Shown piece by piece: positions 51,604-61,327 of a stretch of 64,000 nt of DNA. Numbering within the stretch: the stretch's first letter is position 1; every line of letters starts with the position of its first letter. This DNA comes from Alsobacter ponti (lineage in GTDB: Bacteria > Pseudomonadota > Alphaproteobacteria > Rhizobiales > Beijerinckiaceae). The notes beneath the pieces were generated by a model. That model saw only the letters and a program-made list of their open reading frames with translations, searched no databases and was not told the origin of the DNA. A program made the position numbers and the translations under genes. Location of the stretch: NCBI RefSeq assembly GCF_024294805.1, contig NZ_JANCLU010000021.1, forward strand, positions 1-64,000. Reading direction: 5' to 3'.

Positions 51604-52632
51604 ATGTTTTCTCGCCGAACCCTGCTGCGCACAGCCGCGGGCGCCGCCCTGGCTGCGCCCGCGCTTCATCTCGCCAGCCCCGCCCGGGCGGCCCAGAGAC
51701 TGCGGGTCGGCATCATTCCGATCCTCGGCGCGGCGCCGGTCATCGTTCTCGACAAGGAGGGCTGGGCAAAGCAGGCGGGGCTCGACCTCCAGTTCATCAC
51801 CTTCGAGTCGGGTCCCAACATGATCCAGGCGCTCGCCTCGGGCACGCTGGACATCTACGTGGCGGGCGTGGCCCCGCTGGCCGTCGCCCGCGCGAAGGGA
51901 ATTGACATCCGGGTCGTCACCGCCACGGCGGTGGAGGAACTGGTGATGGTGGCCGGCGGCAAGTTGGCCGGTCACTTCAAGCAGGGCGTCAGCCCGGCCC
52001 AGGCCTTCGCGGCGTTCCGGAAGGAGCAGGGCAAGGCCGCCCGCCTCGCCACGCAGCCGGCGGGCTCGGTGCCGAACACCACGATGCAATACTGGCTGTG
52101 GGAGGTCGCCAAGGCGGACAAGGCCGACGTCGAGATCGTGCCCATGGGCATCGACGCGACCCAGCAGGCGCTGCTGACCGGCGCGGTCGACGGCGCGACG
52201 GTCCGCGAGCCCGCCGTCACCATCATCACCAAGCGCGACCCGCGCACCCGCATCGTCGCGCTTGGAGGCGAGATGTTCCCGAACCAGCCGGGCACGGTGG
52301 TGGCGCTCACCGGCGCGCTGGTGCAGGGCGACCCCAAGACCGCGCAGGCCATCGTGGACATGACCGTCAGGGCCGTCGACCTGATCCAGAAGGATCCCGA
52401 CCGGGTCGCGCCCCATGTCGAGGCGGTGCTGGGCAAAGGCATCGTCGACACCGCGACGATCCGCGCCGCCCTGGTGTCGCCGGCGAGCAAGTTCATCGCC
52501 GACCCCGGCGCCATCGTCGACGCGACGCGGCTGATGCAGGCCTATCAGGTGAAGCTCGGCTCGCTCGACAAGGAATACCCGCTGGAAGGCCTGTTCGATT
52601 CCACCTTCTACGGCAAAGCCAGAGCGGGCTGA
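51604..52632 (+). CDS. NitT/TauT-type ABC transporter substrate-binding protein
   Basis: Binding protein of an SsuA/NMT1-type importer for small organic or inorganic anions or amines. The 342-residue product begins with a twin-arginine-like leader (FSRRTLLRTAAGAALAAPALH, cleaved near AAQ). The mature protein has LRVGIIPILGAAPVIVLDKEGWAK, QALASGTLDIYVAGVAPLAVA and DGATVREPAVTII, the usual pattern of this superfamily. The genes for permease and ATPase follow immediately. Taurine, sulfonate, nitrate, HMP-type pyrimidines and riboflavin precursors are all known cargos; nothing in the sequence lets me choose. Confidence 0.88.
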   Translation: MFSRRTLLRTAAGAALAAPALHLASPARAAQRLRVGIIPILGAAPVIVLDKEGWAKQAGLDLQFITFESGPNMIQALASGTLDIYVAGVAPLAVARAKGIDIRVVTATAVEELVMVAGGKLAGHFKQGVSPAQAFAAFRKEQGKAARLATQPAGSVPNTTMQYWLWEVAKADKADVEIVPMGIDATQQALLTGAVDGATVREPAVTIITKRDPRTRIVALGGEMFPNQPGTVVALTGALVQGDPKTAQAIVDMTVRAVDLIQKDPDRVAPHVEAVLGKGIVDTATIRAALVSPASKFIADPGAIVDATRLMQAYQVKLGSLDKEYPLEGLFDSTFYGKARAG

Positions 52633-52633
52633 C

Positions 52634-53386
52634 GTGCGCGTTCGATACTCTCTTGGGCTCGGGGCGGCGGGCCTCGCCGCCTTCCTCGCCATTTGGGAAG
52701 GCGTTGTGCGCCTGGGGGTCGTCTCCCAGGCGTTCCTGCCCGCGCCGAGCCAGATTCCCGAGGCCCTGCTGCGCGAAATCCGCTCCGGCTTCTGGCTGTC
52801 CTCCATCCAGTCGAGCCTCGGCCACTACCTGATGGGCCTTGTCGCGGGCGCGGCGCTCGGCATCGCGCTCGGCGTCGTGACGGGACAGGATCGGCGGGCC
52901 GAAGCGGCGCTGTCCTGGGTCGTGCGGCTGCTCCGTCCGATCCCGGGCCTGGCCTGGGTGCCGTTCGCGATCATCTGGTTCGGGGTGTCGACGCCCGCCG
53001 CGGTGTTCATCGTGGCGATCGGCGTGTTCTGGATCTGCTATTTCGCCACGCTCGGCGCCGTGCGCGCCGTCGACCGCGACCTGATCGAGGTGGCCGACGC
53101 GTTCGGCTACCACTCGCCTTTCGCCAAGCTTGCAAAGATCGTGCTGCCGGCCGCCGCGCCGGGCATCCTTGCCGGATTGCGCACCGCGCTGGGGCAGGCC
53201 TGGATGGCCGTGGTGGCGGCCGAGATCTTCGGCGTGGCGGGGCTCGGCCAGCGCATGATGCAGGCTTCCAGCCTGCTCGCGACGGATATCGTCGTCGTCT
53301 ACATGATCACCATGGCCACGCTGTACGGCGTCATCGACACGCTCTTCGTGATCGCGCAGAGCCGCATTCTCGCGTGGAAGTCCTGA
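52634..53386 (+). CDS. NitT/TauT-type ABC transporter permease
   Basis: A 250-residue membrane subunit with about six helices. The first helix is SLGLGAAGLAAFLAIWEGVV. The ATPase-contact EAA loop is VADAFGYHSPFAKLAKIVLPAAAPG near residues 153-177, and the sequence PIPGLAWVPFAIIWFG is characteristic of SsuC/TauC-type permeases. It begins with GTG one base after the binding-protein stop and ends one base before the ATPase gene. Confidence 0.92.
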   Translation: MRVRYSLGLGAAGLAAFLAIWEGVVRLGVVSQAFLPAPSQIPEALLREIRSGFWLSSIQSSLGHYLMGLVAGAALGIALGVVTGQDRRAEAALSWVVRLLRPIPGLAWVPFAIIWFGVSTPAAVFIVAIGVFWICYFATLGAVRAVDRDLIEVADAFGYHSPFAKLAKIVLPAAAPGILAGLRTALGQAWMAVVAAEIFGVAGLGQRMMQASSLLATDIVVVYMITMATLYGVIDTLFVIAQSRILAWKS

Positions 53387-53387
53387 G

Positions 53388-54149
<762 letters not shown>

Positions 54150-54209
54150 CGCCGGCTGCCCGCGGCGGACATTGCTTGGCCTCATTTGGCGAGTGGGATA
54201 TGAACGTCG

Positions 54210-54228
54210 CGGGGCCGTGTCGGCCCCG
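54210..54228 (+). terminator. possible terminator of the ABC importer operon
   Basis: CGGGGCC / GGCCCCG with a 5-base loop, followed by TTTGCTT. It lies 61 bases past the ATPase gene and just before exoD. Confidence 0.55.
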
Positions 54229-54245
54229 TTTGCTTGAACGGAATC

Positions 54246-54845
54246 ATGTCCCAGGGCCCAAGCCGCACATCCGACATCCTCATGCAGCTCGCGGCGGGAA
54301 CTGAGGACAGGATCAGCGTCAGGCAGATCGTCGCCGCGCTCGGCGAACGCACCTACGCGCTGCTGATCGTCGTGCTCGGCTTGCCGAACTGTCTGCCAAT
54401 GCCGCCGCCGATCCCGCTCATCAGCGGCATCCTGCTGTTTTTCGTGGCGCTTCAGCTCGTGGTCGGATGGCCCTCGCCTTGGCTTCCGAGGCGGCTTCTG
54501 GACCGCACCCTCGCGCGAGACGTGGTGAGCAAGGCGGCGGCGCGGGCGTTGCCCTGGCTCGTCTGGCTGGAGCGGGCGGCGCGGCCCCGGCTCGTGGTGT
54601 TCCATTCGGAGCCGGCGCTTCGCGTCATGGGCGTGGTGCTGCTCGCCTTCTCGCTGGCGCTGGTTTTCGCGGCGCCCTTCATCGGGCAGATCCCGCTCGG
54701 CCTGGCCGTCTGCCTCGTGGGCCTCGGCCTCGTCGAGCGCGACGGCTACGTGGTTGTCAGCGGACTTGCCGTCGGCATGGTCGGCACGAGCCTGAGTCTG
54801 GGCTTCGTGTTCGCCGTCATCGCCAGCGCGACGGCGATCTTCTGA
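54246..54845 (+). CDS. exoD: ExoD-family membrane protein
   Basis: ExoD was described in Sinorhizobium as needed for normal exopolysaccharide and nodule invasion; its biochemical activity is unknown. The 199-residue protein has the family start (TSDILMQLAAGTEDRISVRQIVAALGERTYALLIV), a Pro-rich turn PNCLPMPPPIPLISG, and four to five hydrophobic helices. The late segment FIGQIPLGLAVCLVGLGLVERDGYVV is diagnostic. The ATG at 54246 was chosen; a TTG four codons earlier is possible. It is convergent with the GGDEF-EAL gene, with three bases between the stops. Confidence 0.9.
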   Translation: MSQGPSRTSDILMQLAAGTEDRISVRQIVAALGERTYALLIVVLGLPNCLPMPPPIPLISGILLFFVALQLVVGWPSPWLPRRLLDRTLARDVVSKAAARALPWLVWLERAARPRLVVFHSEPALRVMGVVLLAFSLALVFAAPFIGQIPLGLAVCLVGLGLVERDGYVVVSGLAVGMVGTSLSLGFVFAVIASATAIF

Positions 54846-54848
54846 GCC

Positions 54849-57047
54849 TTACGCCGCCGCGCGCGGCTTGATCGTCCCGTCCTCGCCCACCAGGCCCAGG
54901 AGCTCGTCGATCTTCTCGGCCGACACCGGCCGGCAGAACAGATAGCCCTGCACCTGGTGGCAGCCGACCGCCTGCAGGAAGCGCTGTTGCTCGGCCGTCT
55001 CGACGCCTTCCGCCGTCACCGTCAGGCCCAGCGCGCGGCCTAGATGCACGATGGAGTGGACGAGGATCGCGCTCTCGCCGGTCGTCTCCATCGACTCCAG
55101 GAAGGACCGGTCGATCTTGATCTTGTCGAAGGCGAAGCGGCGCAGATAGATCAGCGACGAGTAGCCGGTGCCGAAGTCGTCCAGCGCGAAGCGCAGTCCG
55201 GCCGCGCGCAGGTCCATCATCGCGTTCTCGGCGGCGTCCGCGTCCTCCACGATGACGCCCTCGGTCAGCTCCAGCTCGACGCGCGTCGGGTCGACCCGTT
55301 CCTCGTCGAGGATGCGGATGACGGTGGAGACGAAGTCCTTCTGCCGGAACTGGATCGGCGACACGTTGACCGCCACCGTGATGCCCTTCCAGTTGCGGGC
55401 GGAGCGGCAGGCCTGGCGCAGCACCCATTCGCCCAGCGCGCTGATGAGGCCGCGCTCCTCCGCCACAGGAATGAAGGCCGACGGCGACACGCTGCCGTGG
55501 ACGGGGTGGTTCCACCGCACCAGCGCCTCGACGCCGACAATCCGGCGTCCGTCCGCGGAGAATTGCGGCTGGTACTGCAGCTCGAGCTCGCTGCGCTCGA
55601 TCGCCCCGCGCAGGTCCTCCTCGACCATCTTGCGCAGCCGCAGCGCCTGGTCCATGCCGATCTCGAAGAACGAGTAACGATTGCGCCCCTCGTGCTTGGC
55701 GCGATAGAGCGCGAGGTCGGCGAGGTGCATCAGGCGGTCCCGGTCGGTGCCGTTCTCGGGCGCGATGGCGATGCCGATCGAGACGCCGACATGCGCCAGC
55801 GTCCCTTCCAGCTCGACCGGCTCGTGGACGACATCGAGGATCCGGTTGGCGAGCGTGGCGCAGTCGTGGGGCGTGCGCACATGGGTCTGCACGATCGCGA
55901 ATTCGTCGCCGCCGAACCGGGCCAGGAGATCGGATCCGCGCAGCACGCTCTGCACGCGGCTGGCGATGGTGCAGATCAACTGGTCGCCGGCCGCGTGGCC
56001 GAACGTGTCGTTGATCTCCTTGAATTTGTCGAGGTCGAGAAAGAGCACGGCCAGGCCCTGGTGGCCGCGCGCCAGATGCGCGAGCTCGTCGTCAAGCCTC
56101 TTGATGAACAGCGACCGGTTGGGCAGGCCCGACAGCGCGTCGTGATGGGCGAGGTGGGTCGCCTTCGCCTCGCGCGCGACGAGCTCGGTCGTGACCTCGC
56201 GGACGTGCGAGAACATGAAGCCGGAGAACAGGGTCACCGCCAGCAGAGCCATGACCAGGGTGGGCATGACGCGTTCGACGACGAGCAGTCCCGGCCTCTC
56301 GGGATCCCACGTCAGACGCGCGCCTACGGCTCCCGAGGCGTCGAGCACGGGAAGGCTCGCCTCCGGGGCCGCCGCCGGCCCCACGAGGCGCAGATTGCCG
56401 GAGCCGCCGCCCTGGACAGCGTCGCGCAGATGGGTCAGCGGCAGCGGCCGCGTCCCCGCCAGCACGCGCGGGCTGAAGGCGCCTTCCGTCGAGTCCACCG
56501 GCGTGGCGGCGACGAACAGGAGCCCCTCTGCCGTGACGACCAGGCGGGCGACGCCGGACACCGGAGCGCCGGGCTCCCCGTCGCGAAGGGTGGCGCGAGC
56601 CAGGCGATCGCGCAGTTCGGCGAGCGTCGGCGCGAGAACGGGGAGGGCGGCGGCGAAACTGGCCTCGTCGGCGGGGGCGTCCCCCACGCGCCCCGACAGC
56701 AGCTTGTCGTCGGGCTCGATCAGGAACACGGAGTTGAAGACGGTGGCGTGATCGCCGAGCCGGGAAGCTTCCGCGCGGGCATAGGCGCGGCCGTCCTGCA
56801 GGGCGGCCATGGTCTCCGGCTCGGCGGCCGCGAGCCGCAGTGCGGCGATGGTGACGCGGGCTTGCGCATCGAGCGTGGCCGCGAGGTGGCGGGTCTGGTG
56901 CTCCTGCGCCAATTCGTCCGTGCGCTGGCCGGTCCACAGAAGCACGAAACAGGCGAGCGCGAGCATCGACAGCAGCACGGCCGCGACCGGCCACACGATC
57001 CGGGCGGTCACCGCGTGCTGATTATACGTCAGCTTCTTCCAGGGCAT
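54849..57047 (-). CDS. membrane GGDEF-EAL protein (diguanylate cyclase/phosphodiesterase)
   Basis: A 732-residue regulator of cyclic di-GMP. It has an N-terminal helix (VWPVAAVLLSMLALACFVLLW, about residues 19-39), a periplasmic region of some 210 residues resembling a CHASE4-type sensor, and a second helix near 258-275. A GGDEF domain with intact GGDEF at residues 379-383 (LLARFGGDEFAIV) follows, then an EAL domain with EAL at 507-509 (GVEALVRWNHP) and the dimer-loop DDFGTGYSSLIYLRR. Both catalytic motifs look active on paper, so the net activity cannot be predicted. It might influence motility or surface polysaccharide (inference from family). Confidence 0.93.
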   Translation of the reverse strand: MPWKKLTYNQHAVTARIVWPVAAVLLSMLALACFVLLWTGQRTDELAQEHQTRHLAATLDAQARVTIAALRLAAAEPETMAALQDGRAYARAEASRLGDHATVFNSVFLIEPDDKLLSGRVGDAPADEASFAAALPVLAPTLAELRDRLARATLRDGEPGAPVSGVARLVVTAEGLLFVAATPVDSTEGAFSPRVLAGTRPLPLTHLRDAVQGGGSGNLRLVGPAAAPEASLPVLDASGAVGARLTWDPERPGLLVVERVMPTLVMALLAVTLFSGFMFSHVREVTTELVAREAKATHLAHHDALSGLPNRSLFIKRLDDELAHLARGHQGLAVLFLDLDKFKEINDTFGHAAGDQLICTIASRVQSVLRGSDLLARFGGDEFAIVQTHVRTPHDCATLANRILDVVHEPVELEGTLAHVGVSIGIAIAPENGTDRDRLMHLADLALYRAKHEGRNRYSFFEIGMDQALRLRKMVEEDLRGAIERSELELQYQPQFSADGRRIVGVEALVRWNHPVHGSVSPSAFIPVAEERGLISALGEWVLRQACRSARNWKGITVAVNVSPIQFRQKDFVSTVIRILDEERVDPTRVELELTEGVIVEDADAAENAMMDLRAAGLRFALDDFGTGYSSLIYLRRFAFDKIKIDRSFLESMETTGESAILVHSIVHLGRALGLTVTAEGVETAEQQRFLQAVGCHQVQGYLFCRPVSAEKIDELLGLVGEDGTIKPRAAA

Positions 57048-57119
57048 TCGCCAGATCCGGCCGCATTACAACCGAAGATATGGCTCAGCACAGGTTTCTA
57101 TCTGGTTGGGGAATAAGGT

Positions 57120-57878
57120 TTATGCCTTATCCACCTCCACTGGCTTATAGGGGGGCGGCGGAATCGCGATGTGAGCCGCCCGCAACGCCGCCGACCAGCG
57201 CTCTCGCAGGTCGTGGAAATAAGGCTCTCCCGCCTCGATGCGGTGCACGATTTCGCAGCGCTGGGTGTCGCGCCGCATGGTGACGATGTCGATCGGCAGC
57301 CCCACGCCGAGGTTCGAGCGCATCGTCGAATCCATCGAGATCAGCCCCAGCTTGAGCGCGTCGCCGAGCGTGGTGTTGAAGTTAACAGCGCGGTCCAGGA
57401 TCGGCTTGCCATATTTGTGCTCGCCGATCTGGAGATAGGGCATCTCCTGCCCGCATTCGATGAAATTGCCCGCCGCGTAGATCATGAACAGCCGCGGCGC
57501 GGCGTCGCGGATCTGGCCTCCCAGCAGGAAGGACACGTCGAATTTCACCCCCGCCGCGTCGAGGCTCTGGCCTTCCGTGGCTCGCACCTTGTGCAGGGCG
57601 CGGCCGACGAGCTGCGCCGCGCGGAACATGGTGGGCGCGTCCATCAGCGTCTCGAGATCCCCGGTTTCGGGATTGGTGAGGCCCTCGTTGAGGTAGCTGA
57701 CGACGGACTGGGTGATCGACAGGTTGCCGGCCGTCGCCAGCGCGAGGATGCGGTCTCCCGGCGTTTCGAAGACGTGAAGCTTCCGATAGGTGGAGACGTT
57801 GTCCAACCCCGCGTTCGTGCGGGTGTCGGCGATCATCACGAGTCCTTCGCGGACGAGAATTCCGGTGCAGTAGGTCAT
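57120..57878 (-). CDS. Anbu (ancestral beta-subunit) proteasome-type peptidase
   Basis: Anbu is an N-terminal-nucleophile hydrolase related to HslV and proteasome beta subunits, reported to form open ring-like or helical assemblies; its substrates are unknown. The 252-residue product begins MTYCTGILVREGLVMIADTR, with Thr2 as the expected nucleophile after Met removal and the Asp of ADTRTNAG in the usual place. GDRILALATAGNLSITQSV and LISMDSTMRSNLGVGLPID are further family blocks. The C terminus is a proline-rich tail (IPPPPYKPVEVDKA). It is the last gene of a four-gene operon with the three classic Anbu partners. No ATPase such as HslU or ClpX is linked. Confidence 0.93.
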   Translation of the reverse strand: MTYCTGILVREGLVMIADTRTNAGLDNVSTYRKLHVFETPGDRILALATAGNLSITQSVVSYLNEGLTNPETGDLETLMDAPTMFRAAQLVGRALHKVRATEGQSLDAAGVKFDVSFLLGGQIRDAAPRLFMIYAAGNFIECGQEMPYLQIGEHKYGKPILDRAVNFNTTLGDALKLGLISMDSTMRSNLGVGLPIDIVTMRRDTQRCEIVHRIEAGEPYFHDLRERWSAALRAAHIAIPPPPYKPVEVDKA

Positions 57879-57904
57879 CGAAAAGGGATTCCGGCTTCGC
57901 GGCC

Positions 57905-58725
57905 TCAGTTCTGGGACTGGCTCTGGGCCATGACTTGCACCTTGACGTCAAGGTTTTCCTCCCCGAACCCGTAGCGGCTGGCGCGGATCGGGGCGGCGCC
58001 GAGCGAGTCGAGCCCGACGGCCACCCGCACGTGCGCGGTGGTCGGGCAGGCGTTGACGGTGGGGTCGAAGGCGATCCAGCCGAGGCCGGCCACGTGGGCC
58101 TCGCTCCAGGCGTGCAGCCCGCGCTGCGATTGGCGTTCGTTGTCGCGCCAGAGGTAACCGGTGACGTAGCGGGCGGGAATGTCGGCGTGCCGCGCGGCGG
58201 CGATGAACCGATGCGCCAGACCCTCGGCATCGTCGAGGGGCGATGCAGAGGCCGCGTTCTCGGCCGGGCCGCCGCTGCCTTGCGGCGCGACGGACGCCTC
58301 CGCATGAAGCCGGTTCATCAGCCCGTGCAGGAAGGGCAGGGCCTCGGGGCCGATGTCGGCGCGGATCTCCTCGGCGAGCGCCCGGACCGTGTCGTCGGGC
58401 AGGGTCAGCGGCGTCTCCCGCAGGTACAGGCCCGGGGGGAAGCGTTCCAGCGCGCCGCGCACGATTCCGGTGGTGTCGTGCGTCTCCACCACGCCGTCCA
58501 CCGTCAGGGTCAGCCGCTCGACCGGGCCGTCGACCGAGAGGACATGGGTGAAATTGCCGAACGCGTCCGCGCTCTGGCGCAGGCGGCTCTCCATGTCCAC
58601 CTCGATGCGCCAATGCGCCACGTACTGGCCCTCGTGGTTGCGCGGCGTCAGGCGAAGGGTCTGGATCAACTGCTTCGCGGGCGGCGCGAACTCGTGGGTC
58701 AGCTGGTGAAAGACGCGAATTCTCA
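57905..58725 (-). CDS. transglutaminase-like protein of the Anbu operon, catalytic cysteine apparently missing
   Basis: A 273-residue protein with the bacterial transglutaminase N-terminal domain (RIRVFHQLTHEFAPPAKQLIQTLRLTP) and a core that still has HIS and ASP of the triad in LHAWSEAHVAGLGWIAFDPT (about residues 216-235). The segment that normally reads G-V-C-Q-D before the AH...IPARYVTGYL helix reads D-D-A-E-G here (DDAEGLAHRFIAAARHADIPARY), so the nucleophilic Cys aligns with Ala. The preceding linker is also Ala/Ser/Gly-rich. I therefore expect no cysteine-protease or transamidase activity and perhaps a binding role. The only cysteine, in VNACPTTAHV, is on the wrong side of the core. 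Confidence 0.88.
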
Positions 58726-58827
58726 TGCGGCGTCCCTTGGCGAGCGTCGCGCCGGGCGGGCGCGAGGCCGATGGTGCATTCCGACGACCTCCGCGCGGCC
58801 CGTTCGCGACGCGACAGCCGGCCGGCG

Positions 58828-59772
58828 TCAGACGAGATACTGCTCCGTGATGGCGGAGCCGAGCCTGTCGTTGTCCACGATGAAAGACGAAATGAAGTCG
58901 TGCAACCCGACCTGCTGGAACACTTCCTTGACGTTCATGTTCTCGAACTTCGCCATCATGGTCCGCGAGAGGCGCTGCGAGGGCCCCTGGCGTCCATAGG
59001 CGCGGGCGAGATTGTCGAGAAAGAGCACAATGTTCTCGTAGGACGAGGCCAGCGAGCGGGGCATCTGCCGGTTGAAGATGAGGAGGTCCGCCACGAGCCA
59101 GGGCTGGACGCTCTGCCGGTAGACCCAGTGATAGGCGGTGAGCGCCGACACCTCGCGCAGGATGGTCGACCACTGGAAGTAATCGAGGCTGCCGCCGATC
59201 TGCTCGGTCTCCGGCAGCAGCACGTGATACTTCACGTCCAGGATGCGAGCGGTGTTGTCGGCGCGCTCCATGTATACGCCGAGGCGGGAGAACCAGTAGG
59301 AGTCGTTGCGCAGCATGGTGCGGTAGGCGGACCCATCGAAGGTCAGCGACGCGGTCTTGACCCATTCGAGGAAGCGCGCGAACTGCTCGCGGTTCATGTC
59401 GCCGGAATTGTAGCGGCGCAGCTCGAGGTAGGAGCTGTTGATGGTCTCCCACATCTCGCCGGTGAGCGCCGTGCGCACGGCGCGGGCATTGGCGCGCGCA
59501 CGCTCCATGCAACTGCGGATGGAGGAGGGATTGTCGGGGCTGAACGCGAGGAAATGCGTGACGTTGCGCTCATTGGCCTCGTCGTAGTGCTGGTGGAACA
59601 GCTCCGCCGCGCCGGAGGTCAGCAGCGTGCTTTCCCACTCATTGCCCTTGCCGCCGTAGGCGGTGGGCAGGGTGGCGAGGCGGGCGGTCGCGTCGAGGAT
59701 GCGCGCCAGGAACTCGGCGCGTTCGACGTAGCGCGAGACCCAGTACAGATTGTCCGCGGTCCGGCTAAGCAT
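58828..59772 (-). CDS. alpha-E domain protein (DUF403)
   Basis: Alpha-E proteins are all-helical and nearly always encoded beside a circularly permuted ATP-grasp enzyme. The 314-residue product has the family start MLSRTADNLYWVSRYVERAE, the pattern ERADNTARILDVKYHVLL near residue 170 and TAYHWVYRQSVQPWLVADLL. No enzymatic residues are known for the family. Its ATG lies eight bases inside the end of the ATP-grasp gene, so the two are translationally coupled and probably form a complex (inference). Confidence 0.94.
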   Translation of the reverse strand: MLSRTADNLYWVSRYVERAEFLARILDATARLATLPTAYGGKGNEWESTLLTSGAAELFHQHYDEANERNVTHFLAFSPDNPSSIRSCMERARANARAVRTALTGEMWETINSSYLELRRYNSGDMNREQFARFLEWVKTASLTFDGSAYRTMLRNDSYWFSRLGVYMERADNTARILDVKYHVLLPETEQIGGSLDYFQWSTILREVSALTAYHWVYRQSVQPWLVADLLIFNRQMPRSLASSYENIVLFLDNLARAYGRQGPSQRLSRTMMAKFENMNVKEVFQQVGLHDFISSFIVDNDRLGSAITEQYLV

Positions 59773-61183
59773 CGAGCACCCACGTGTCCTTGGTTCCGCC
59801 GCCCTGGCTGGAATTCACCACGAGTGATCCTTCCTTCAGCGCCACCCGCGTCAGCCCGCCGGGCACGATGCGGACCCGGTCCGAACCGGACAGCACGAAG
59901 GGGCGAAGGTCGACATGCCTCGGCGCGACGCCCGATGCGACGAAGGTCGGGCAGGTCGACAGCGCCAGCGTCGGCTGGGCGATGAAGCCGTCCGGGGCCG
60001 ATTTCAGCTTGCGCCGGAACTCCTCGATCTGCTGGCGCGTGGCGTGCGGGCCGACGAGCATGCCGTAGCCGCCGGAGCCGTTGACCTCCTTCACCACCAG
60101 CTCGGGGAGGTGCTCCATCACGTAGGCCAGGCTGTCGCGCTCGCGGCAGCGGAAGGTCGGGACGTTCTTCAGGATCGGCTCCTGGCCGGTGAAGAACTTG
60201 ATGATCTCGGGCATGTAGCTGTAGACGGCCTTGTCGTCGGCGATGCCGGTGCCGACCGCGTTCGCCAGCGTGACGTTTCCGGCCTGGTACGCGCTCATCA
60301 GGCCCGGGACACCCAGCACGGAGTCGGCGCGGAAGGCGAGCGGGTCAAGGAAATCGTCGTCGATGCGGCGGTAGATGACGTCGACGCGCTTCGGCCCCTC
60401 GGTCGTGCGCATGTAGACGACCTCGTCCCGGACGAACAGGTCGGAGCCCTCGACGAGCTCGATGCCGAGCTTGTCGGCGAGGAAGGAGTGTTCGTAGAAC
60501 GCCGAATTGTACTGGCCCGGCGTCAGCAGCACGCACACGGGATCGCCGGACGCCGAGGGCGGGGCCACCGAGCGCAGGGTCGCCAGCAACGAGTCCGGAT
60601 AGTTCTCGACCGGCGCGACGCGATGTTCCGCGAACAGCTCGGGGAACAGCCGCATCATCACCTCGCGGTTCTCCAGCATGTAGGAGACGCCCGAGGGTGT
60701 GCGGGCATTGTCTTCGAGCACGTAGAACGTCTCGGCGTCGACGCGCACGATGTCGATGCCGGCGATGTGGGTGTAGATGCCGTGCGGCACGGGGCGCCCG
60801 TCCATCTCCGGCCTGAAGCCCGCGTTCCGGAAGATCAGGTCCTCGGGGATGATCCCCGCCTTGAGGCATTCCCGCCGGCTGTAGACGTCGGCCAGAAAGG
60901 CGTTGAGGGCGTTGACCCGCTGGACCAGGCCGGCCTCCAGCCGCTGCCATTCGGGCTTGGTGATGACGCGGGGTATGATGTCGAAGGGGATCAGGCGCTC
61001 GGTCGCCTCGGCGTCGCCATAGACGGCGAAGGTGATGCCGATGCGGCGGAAGAACAGCTCGGCCTGGCTGCGGCGCAGGGCGATGTGGTCCGCCGGCATC
61101 GTATCGAGCCAGCGCTTGAGGGACACGTATCCGTCCCGGATACCGCCGTCCTCGAGAGACATTTCGTCGAATGCAGCACCCAT
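59765..61183 (-). CDS. circularly permuted ATP-grasp type 2 protein
   Basis: A predicted ATP-dependent carboxylate-amine ligase, likely joining an amino acid or peptide to a carboxyl group. The 472-residue product has family segments FFRRIGITFAVYGDAEATER, PFDIIPRVI, FYVLEDNARTPSGVSYMLENRE, VYRRIDDDFLDP-like YRRIDDDFLDPLAF, GTGIADDKAVYSYMPEII and LVVKEVNGSGGYGML, with VNSSQGGGTKDTWV at the end. The ATG at 61183 has GGGGAG upstream and removes a non-conserved lead. It is the first gene of the four-gene operon ending with Anbu. The substrate is not known for any member. Confidence 0.93.
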   Translation of the reverse strand: MGAAFDEMSLEDGGIRDGYVSLKRWLDTMPADHIALRRSQAELFFRRIGITFAVYGDAEATERLIPFDIIPRVITKPEWQRLEAGLVQRVNALNAFLADVYSRRECLKAGIIPEDLIFRNAGFRPEMDGRPVPHGIYTHIAGIDIVRVDAETFYVLEDNARTPSGVSYMLENREVMMRLFPELFAEHRVAPVENYPDSLLATLRSVAPPSASGDPVCVLLTPGQYNSAFYEHSFLADKLGIELVEGSDLFVRDEVVYMRTTEGPKRVDVIYRRIDDDFLDPLAFRADSVLGVPGLMSAYQAGNVTLANAVGTGIADDKAVYSYMPEIIKFFTGQEPILKNVPTFRCRERDSLAYVMEHLPELVVKEVNGSGGYGMLVGPHATRQQIEEFRRKLKSAPDGFIAQPTLALSTCPTFVASGVAPRHVDLRPFVLSGSDRVRIVPGGLTRVALKEGSLVVNSSQGGGTKDTWVLDA

Positions 61184-61327
61184 GCCCACTCCCCGTCGAC
61201 GATGCTGACACGCCTCGTCACCGCAGGCTAGCGGCAAAGCCCGTGCCAGACAAAGGCGGATGGATCGCGCCTTGGCCGCGCGATCGCACGCCCAAGTTTA
61301 AGGCAGCTTGCCGCGATTTCGGGCACG

